A DNA stretch of 64,000 bases from CAVTWH01 sp963738365 (GTDB taxonomy: Bacteria > Actinomycetota > Actinomycetes > Mycobacteriales > Micromonosporaceae): assembly GCA_963738365.1 (NCBI GenBank), contig CAVTWH010000007.1, positions 930,001 to 994,000 of the forward strand, in the 5' to 3' direction. A model generated the notes under the pieces. The model was given only the letters and a program-made list of their open reading frames with translations. It was not told the DNA's origin and searched no databases. Each line of letters starts with the position of its first letter. Position 1 is the stretch's first letter. Below are positions 59,277-64,000 of the stretch, piece after piece. The translations under genes were made by a program, and so were the position numbers.

Positions 59277-61389
59277 CGGTCAGCTCGATGACGGTGATGC
59301 TGAGCGGTGCCCGGGCCGGAGCCGGCAGGCCGACCGTGGCCAGTACCGCGCCGGAGCACTCGACGCCCTCGCCGCGCCACGTGGTGCCGGGCGGCGGCAG
59401 CAGCTGGCTGGCCCGGTACCGCCGGTGCGCGGGCAGGCCCGGCACCAGCAACGGCTCCGGTTCGGCCACCTGCTCGGCCAGCTGCGCATAGGCGACCACG
59501 GCCGCGTCGAGGGTGGTGACGCCGTAGCCGTACACGCCGGGTCGGGTGTCGGCGCGGAAGGACCGGCCACCGTGCAGCAGGCCGCGCAGCCGGCGGTGCG
59601 CGGCGATCCACTCGGCCAGCCGGGCACGGTCGGCCGGGTCGGCCCGGGTGAGGTCCCACTCGATGCCCAGCGCGCCGAAGAACGCCGTCGCCGCCCGGAA
59701 GTCCAGCGTGAAGCTGCGCCCGGTCTGATGGTTGACCGGGGCGCTGACGTGGCTGCCCAGGTACTCCGGCGGCACCAGCTGCCCGGTCCACCGCTGGATC
59801 TGCTGGCGGGACAGGGCGTCGGTGTTGTCCGACGTCCAGAACCGCTCCACCCGGCCGATCACTTCCAGGTCGATCCGGCCACCGCCGGAGGCGCAACTCT
59901 CCCAGGCCACCTGCGGGTGCGCCGCCCGCAGCCGGTCCAGCAGGGCGTAGTAACCCTGCGTCGCGGCGCGTACGCCGGGCGCGTCGCCGCGCGGGGCGGA
60001 GCCGGCGTCGGCGAGGGCGCGGTTGTGGTCCCACTTGACATACCCGACCGGGTACCGGCTCAGGATGGCGCTGACCCTGCTGAACAGGTACTCCCGGACC
60101 TCCTCCCGGCCCAGGTCGAGGACGAGCTGGTGGCGCGCGGTCAACGGGGGACGGTCCCCGATGGACAGCACCCAGTCGGGGTGCGCCCGGAAGAGGTCGG
60201 AGTCGGGGTTGACCATCTCCGGCTCGAACCACAGCCCGAACTGCATGCCCCGGGCCGTCACCCGCTCGACCAGCGGATCCAGCCCGTCCGGCCAGACCTG
60301 CGGCGAGACCTCCCAGTCGCCGAGCCCGCTGGTGTCGTCGCGCCGGCTGCCGAACCAGCCGTCGTCCAGCACGAACCGCTCCACACCCACCTCGGCAGCC
60401 CGGTCCGCCAGCTCGGTGAGCCGGTCCAGGTCGTGGTCGAAGTAGACCGCCTCCCAGACGTTGCAGACGACCTTCTGCTCCACCGGGTGGTTGGTCAGGG
60501 TACGCGCGAAGGCGTGCAGCTGGGCGGCCAGGCCGTCGAGCCCGTCCCCGGCGGCCACCAGGTACACCCACGGGGTGGTGTACTGCTCGCCCGGCCGGAG
60601 CACCAGCTCACCGGGGAGCAGCAGTTCGCCGCCGCGCAGCAGGGTCAGGCCGGACGGCAGCCGCTCCAGGGCGTACCCGCTGTTGCCGCTCCACGCCACG
60701 TGCAGCCCGTAGACCAGGCCGTGCCCGAAGCCGAAGCCGCTGGTACCGGCGACCAGCAGGGTGGGGCTGTCGAAGTCGGGCCGGCCGGTGCGCCCCTCCC
60801 GGGCCCACAGGCCGTCGGTGATGGCGTGCCGCTGCGGGCTGCGCTCGCCGGCCCACCGGCCGGTCAGGTCGAGCGCCTCGGTCACCTGGTCGGCCACCGG
60901 GTACACGGCGTCCAGGCGGTCGAGCAGGTAGTCGCCCGGGGCGGTGTTGGTCAGCGTGTGCCGGGTACGCAGGGCGCCGCCGGGGACCGTCTGGATCTCG
61001 GTGTGCAGCGCCAGCCCGGCCCGCTTGTCGGTCGCCTCCAGGCGTACCCCGGTGGCGTCGGCGGTCAGCGCGGTGGTGACGAAGGCGGTGGCCCAGTCGT
61101 GCCCGGCCGGGGTCGGCTGCTGCGGGGCGAGCCGGTGGCCGGACAGCCCGGGGCGGCCGTACCAGAGGCGGGACACCTCCGGCAGCAGCGCCACGGTGAG
61201 CGCTTCGCTGCCGGGCGTGCCGGGGCGGGCGGTGCCCTGCTCGCGGACCGCGGCGACCTGGGCGGCGTCCAGGCCGGCGGCGGCCGGTCCGGTCCAGGCC
61301 AGCCGGGGCAGCCCGGCCGGATCGGGGACCAGCACCGCGGCAGTGCCGGGGTCGGCTCCGACCAGCAGTGCGGCGTCGATGTCGGCCAC
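59266..61389 (-). CDS. GH36 alpha-galactosidase
   Basis: A 707-residue glycoside hydrolase of family 36. N-terminal beta-sandwich up to about 290, then the barrel: VCNVWEAVYFDHDL, FVLDDGWFGSRRDDTSGLGDW, FGLWFEPEMVNPDSDL, YVKWDHNR (nucleophile Asp), WESCASGGGRIDL and RFWTSDNTDAL (acid/base Asp). No signal peptide, so it acts inside the cell on imported galactosides. GTG start with AAGGAG. Ten-base direct repeats GTGTGATTTT/GTGAGATCTT near 61440 may be operator or promoter elements. Confidence 0.93.
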   Translation of the reverse strand: MADIDAALLVGADPGTAAVLVPDPAGLPRLAWTGPAAAGLDAAQVAAVREQGTARPGTPGSEALTVALLPEVSRLWYGRPGLSGHRLAPQQPTPAGHDWATAFVTTALTADATGVRLEATDKRAGLALHTEIQTVPGGALRTRHTLTNTAPGDYLLDRLDAVYPVADQVTEALDLTGRWAGERSPQRHAITDGLWAREGRTGRPDFDSPTLLVAGTSGFGFGHGLVYGLHVAWSGNSGYALERLPSGLTLLRGGELLLPGELVLRPGEQYTTPWVYLVAAGDGLDGLAAQLHAFARTLTNHPVEQKVVCNVWEAVYFDHDLDRLTELADRAAEVGVERFVLDDGWFGSRRDDTSGLGDWEVSPQVWPDGLDPLVERVTARGMQFGLWFEPEMVNPDSDLFRAHPDWVLSIGDRPPLTARHQLVLDLGREEVREYLFSRVSAILSRYPVGYVKWDHNRALADAGSAPRGDAPGVRAATQGYYALLDRLRAAHPQVAWESCASGGGRIDLEVIGRVERFWTSDNTDALSRQQIQRWTGQLVPPEYLGSHVSAPVNHQTGRSFTLDFRAATAFFGALGIEWDLTRADPADRARLAEWIAAHRRLRGLLHGGRSFRADTRPGVYGYGVTTLDAAVVAYAQLAEQVAEPEPLLVPGLPAHRRYRASQLLPPPGTTWRGEGVECSGAVLATVGLPAPARAPLSITVIELTAID

Positions 61390-61535
61390 CCTGGGACTCC
61401 TTCCGGCGCTGCGCCCGCCGGTCGGGCGGCCATGCGCCTGTGTGATTTTGTGAGATCTTGTCGCGTGAGGAACCTTAGTTGCCCGGGTACGAGCCGCGGA
61501 AGCCGGGAATTCCGCCGCGATTGTGATCCTGATCC

Positions 61536-61564
61536 TGACGTCAACCGGACGGCTCCGCGATAAT
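61536..61564 (+). promoter_or_regulatory. candidate promoter of the carbonic anhydrase gene
   Basis: TGACGT (61536-61541), 17 bp, GATAAT (61559-61564), 45 bp before the ATG. The -10 is good; the -35 is fair. GGAGA stands before the start codon. Confidence 0.4.
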
Positions 61565-61608
61565 GGCCAGACGCCCGATACCACACCACCCCCGACTACG
61601 GAGACGGC

Positions 61609-62214
61609 ATGCAGCCGAGTACGGCACTGGCCACACTGCTGGAGGGTAACGCCCGCTTCGTCACAGGTGAACGACTGCACCCGCACCAGGACGCCGACCG
61701 GCGTACCGCGGTGGCGCCGGGGCAGAAGCCGTTCGCCCTGCTGTTCGGCTGCTCCGACTCCCGGCTGGCCGCCGAGATCATCTTCGACCAGGGCCTGGGT
61801 GACCTGTTCGTGGTCCGCACCGCCGGGCACGTGGTCGGTCCCGAGGTGATGGGCAGTATCGAGTACGCCGTCGCCGTCCTGGACGTGGCGCTCATCGCCG
61901 TCCTCGGTCACGACTCGTGCGGGGCCATCGGCGCCGCCCTGGACTCGCTGCGCACCGGCGACCTCCCGCCCGGGTACATCCGCGACGTGGTCGACCGGGT
62001 CACCCTCGGCGTGCTGCCGGTGCGGGAGAAGGCGCTACAGGAGCCGGACCTGGCCGTCGAGGAGCACATCCGGTACACCGTCGAGCTGCTGGAAGGGCGA
62101 TCGCCGCTGCTCGCCGAGCGGATCGCGCAGGGCCGGCTGGGGCTGGCCGGCCTGGCGTACCGGCTGGCCGAGGGCAGCGTCCGCCAGGTGGCCGGCCGGG
62201 GCCTGCAGGACTGA
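61609..62214 (+). CDS. beta-class carbonic anhydrase
   Basis: A 201-residue beta-carbonic anhydrase that interconverts CO2 and bicarbonate. Zinc ligands and dyad are in ALLFGCSDSRLAAE (Cys, Asp-Arg) and AVLGHDSCGAIGAAL (His, Cys); VVRTAGHVVG is also typical. Length is standard. Single gene with its own promoter; cytoplasmic. Confidence 0.93.
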   Translation: MQPSTALATLLEGNARFVTGERLHPHQDADRRTAVAPGQKPFALLFGCSDSRLAAEIIFDQGLGDLFVVRTAGHVVGPEVMGSIEYAVAVLDVALIAVLGHDSCGAIGAALDSLRTGDLPPGYIRDVVDRVTLGVLPVREKALQEPDLAVEEHIRYTVELLEGRSPLLAERIAQGRLGLAGLAYRLAEGSVRQVAGRGLQD

Positions 62215-62288
62215 CCGCCGTCGGGGCGCCTGCCGGTTGATGCCGCAATCCCGACAGGCACTGGCCCGGTCGCATCCGTCGTGCCACC

Positions 62289-62894
62289 ATGCCGGGCGTG
62301 ATCATTCGCAGGCAATCCCTCCTCGGCGGCCTCGCCGTCGCGGTTCTGGTGATCGGCGCGCTGACCGGCTGCGGTCCGGACACCGGTAGCGCGGCCACCG
62401 GCCCGTCCTCCGGCCCGTCGGCGTCCGGCGCCACGGCGGCCTCGGACGGCCCGGTGGCCAGCTCCGCACCGGCCAGCCCGTCGGCGAGTCCGGTGCTGGC
62501 GGACGGGCGCTCCGCGGCGTACCTGACCGTCCTGGACATCCCGCACCGCAGCATCACCTTCGACCTGATCGAGTTCCTCACCGGCGACGCGGCCAAGAAG
62601 GCCTGGCAGAAGGCGAATCCGGGCAGCGGCGACGACGGGCCCGACGACGACTACTACATCGTCAACGACAATCCGAAGCTGCGTACCCTGCCGGTCGCGG
62701 CCAACGTGACGGTCAGCGTGCTGCAGAACGACGGCGGCAGTCCGCAGACCGCGACGATCACCTTGGCTGCCCTGCCCGGCTACCTGGCCAAGGCCAAGCC
62801 GGACACCACCGACCACAAGCTGTCCTACAACCCGTGGTGGCTGACTGTCCAGAATGGACAGATCGTCAAGATCGAGGAGCAGTTCGTCCCGTGA
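62289..62894 (+). CDS. uncharacterised lipoprotein
   Basis: A 201-residue lipoprotein: signal LLGGLAVAVLVIGALTGC with lipobox Cys near 28, a long Ser/Ala/Pro/Gly linker, and a compact domain (YLTVLDIPHRSITFDLIEFLTGDAAKKAWQKAN; DDYYIVNDNPKLRTLPVA; WWLTVQNGQIVKIEEQF). Similar small exported domains occur in many actinobacteria without known role. The stop is 16 bp from the convergent AlkZ-like gene. Confidence 0.75.
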   Translation: MPGVIIRRQSLLGGLAVAVLVIGALTGCGPDTGSAATGPSSGPSASGATAASDGPVASSAPASPSASPVLADGRSAAYLTVLDIPHRSITFDLIEFLTGDAAKKAWQKANPGSGDDGPDDDYYIVNDNPKLRTLPVAANVTVSVLQNDGGSPQTATITLAALPGYLAKAKPDTTDHKLSYNPWWLTVQNGQIVKIEEQFVP

Positions 62895-62910
62895 CCGCCG
62901 GCGGGCGCGG

Positions 62911-63993
62911 TCAGGCCCAGCGGAGCTGGATGTCGGTGCCCAGGAAGCGGCCGTAGGGGGCGAACGCCCGCTCGGTGCGGGACCGGTCGGTGGCGCCCAG
63001 CGTCACCAGCGGCGTGATGGTGACCGTGGTGGCCTTCCGACCGGTGAGCCGCTTCCACACGGCGACCACCCGGCCGTCCCGGACCACGGTGGACTGGAAG
63101 ACGCCGTTGCCACCCGGGATGACCGCCGCCAGGTGCCCGGCGTCGAGCATCAGCGAACGGTCCTTGAAGCCGAGCAGATACTCGTCGAAGCCGGGCAGCG
63201 CCAGCGTCTGCGGCGCCGGCTTGCCGGGGCGCCAGGCGGCCAGCAGGTCGGCGTCGGCGTACAGCTCGGCGCCGTCGACCGGTAGCCGGGCCAGCGCGTC
63301 GCCGGCCCCGGCGATGCCGAGCTTGGCGTCGGCCGCGGTGCCGCCGATCCAGCCGGCGAAGTCCTGCCGGCTGGTGGGCCCGTGGCTGCGGAAGTAGCGC
63401 AGCGCGATGGTGGCCAGCGCCTCCTCGCGGCTGGGCCGGTTGGGCGCGGTGGCCCACTCGTCGAGCAGCACGAAGGTCTGCTCCTTGCCGACGTTCGGCG
63501 CGATGCAGGTGACGCCGGACTGGCTGGTATACCAGAGCAGGTGGTAGCCGAGTTGGCCGGCGCAGTCGACGCCGGCCTCGGTCAGGGTGGCCAGGCACTG
63601 CGCCCGGGTCAGCCGGCCGCCGCCGGCCAGCGCCCTGCCGAGCACGTCCACCGCCCGGTTGGCGGTCTGTTCGGTGAGCCCCAGGTACGCCCGCCGCTTG
63701 GCGGCGCCGGCCAGTGCCCGGGTGCCGAGGACGTCGAGCATCCAGTGCGCGTCGTTGGGCGGTACCCAGTGCACCGTGCCGCGCATCGGCCAGGTGCGGA
63801 CCGCCTCCCGGCGCTCCAGCGCGGCGTTGACGTCGGCGAGCGTCCAGCCGGGCAGCCGGCAGCCCAGCGACCACAGGCCGCTGGTCAGGTCCTGCGCCTG
63901 CATCGCGCCGAACCACGTCACCACGCCCGCCACGTCGGCTGGCGCGGGTCGGGCGTCCTCGCTCGGCCGGGGGCGCAGCAGCAGGCTGGCCAT
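62911..63993 (-). CDS. winged-helix DNA-binding protein, AlkZ/DUF1006-like glycosylase family
   Basis: A 360-residue or longer member of the HTH_42/AlkZ family. FGAMQAQDLTSGLWSL contains the Q-x-Q-D motif which, in AlkZ enzymes, is the catalytic site for removing alkylated bases or unhooking crosslinks. Other landmarks are TWPMRGTVHWV, YLGLTEQTANRAVDVLGRAL, GPTSRQDFAGW and LPGFDEYLLGFKDRSLML. The reading frame is still open towards the window edge, so the true N-terminus may lie beyond it. Confidence 0.8.
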   Translation of the reverse strand: MASLLLRPRPSEDARPAPADVAGVVTWFGAMQAQDLTSGLWSLGCRLPGWTLADVNAALERREAVRTWPMRGTVHWVPPNDAHWMLDVLGTRALAGAAKRRAYLGLTEQTANRAVDVLGRALAGGGRLTRAQCLATLTEAGVDCAGQLGYHLLWYTSQSGVTCIAPNVGKEQTFVLLDEWATAPNRPSREEALATIALRYFRSHGPTSRQDFAGWIGGTAADAKLGIAGAGDALARLPVDGAELYADADLLAAWRPGKPAPQTLALPGFDEYLLGFKDRSLMLDAGHLAAVIPGGNGVFQSTVVRDGRVVAVWKRLTGRKATTVTITPLVTLGATDRSRTERAFAPYGRFLGTDIQLRWA

Positions 63994-64000
63994 CCGCAGG

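Overview
The window is about 70% GC, uses GTG starts often, and packs genes into overlapping ATGA/GTGA chains. It carries actinobacterial families (conservon genes, RNHCP, DUF742, NIT-domain kinase, ZTP-controlled folD), which points to a high-GC actinomycete, most likely a member of the Micromonosporaceae. No rRNA, tRNA, CRISPR array or complete insertion sequence was found.

Layout. 0-6.8 kb: 3' end of pyruvate kinase, acyl-CoA thioesterase, an Rrf2 regulator, a LacI regulator with an FMN reductase and an MFS exporter, then a minus-strand hydrolase, an SRPBCC protein and an ArsR repressor with its own palindrome. 7.0-10.7 kb: a complete sulfate ABC transporter operon. 10.7-14.0 kb: small accessory genes and a 17-bp tandem repeat. 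14.1-35.6 kb: one large choline/glycine betaine locus. It holds a three-component Rieske oxygenase, an IclR regulator, choline dehydrogenase, a four-gene conservon (NIT histidine kinase, Roadblock, DUF742, GTPase) translationally coupled to a glycine betaine ABC transporter, dimethylglycine oxidase and heterotetrameric sarcosine oxidase. Together these would import choline or betaine and strip its methyl groups down to glycine; only betaine aldehyde dehydrogenase is missing. 35.8-45.8 kb: an unknown gene, a shrunken trehalohydrolase-like gene, DUF1775 facing a CDF metal exporter, a sulfite-oxidase-fold/reductase/DUF6510 trio, a secreted TIGR03118 protein, an RHH regulator with a membrane protein, and a lipoprotein. 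46.0-49.1 kb: a redox signalling pair (cNMP-binding histidine kinase and receiver-flavin reductase fusion). 49.2-55.7 kb: FKBP isomerase, a Clp_N/HTH pair with twin operators, RNase HI, and a SigB/SigF-type sigma factor with STAS and STAS-kinase proteins. 55.7-64 kb: kynureninase, folD with a ZTP riboswitch, a transglutaminase-like protein, GH36 alpha-galactosidase, carbonic anhydrase, a lipoprotein and an AlkZ-like protein at the edge.

A caution applies throughout. Several well-conserved genes (Rieske alpha, IclR, choline dehydrogenase, the NIT kinase, soxA, TIGR03118, the membrane protein at 43.5 kb, and both genes at 46-49 kb) are broken by single-base shifts although every domain remains readable. 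This looks more like assembly or base-calling error than decay, so those products are described by stitching frames together.

The most interesting point is the conservon joined by 1- to 17-nt overlaps to a betaine transporter inside a choline-catabolism locus, together with a shared GTTGCG(C/T)A promoter motif that may define the regulon.
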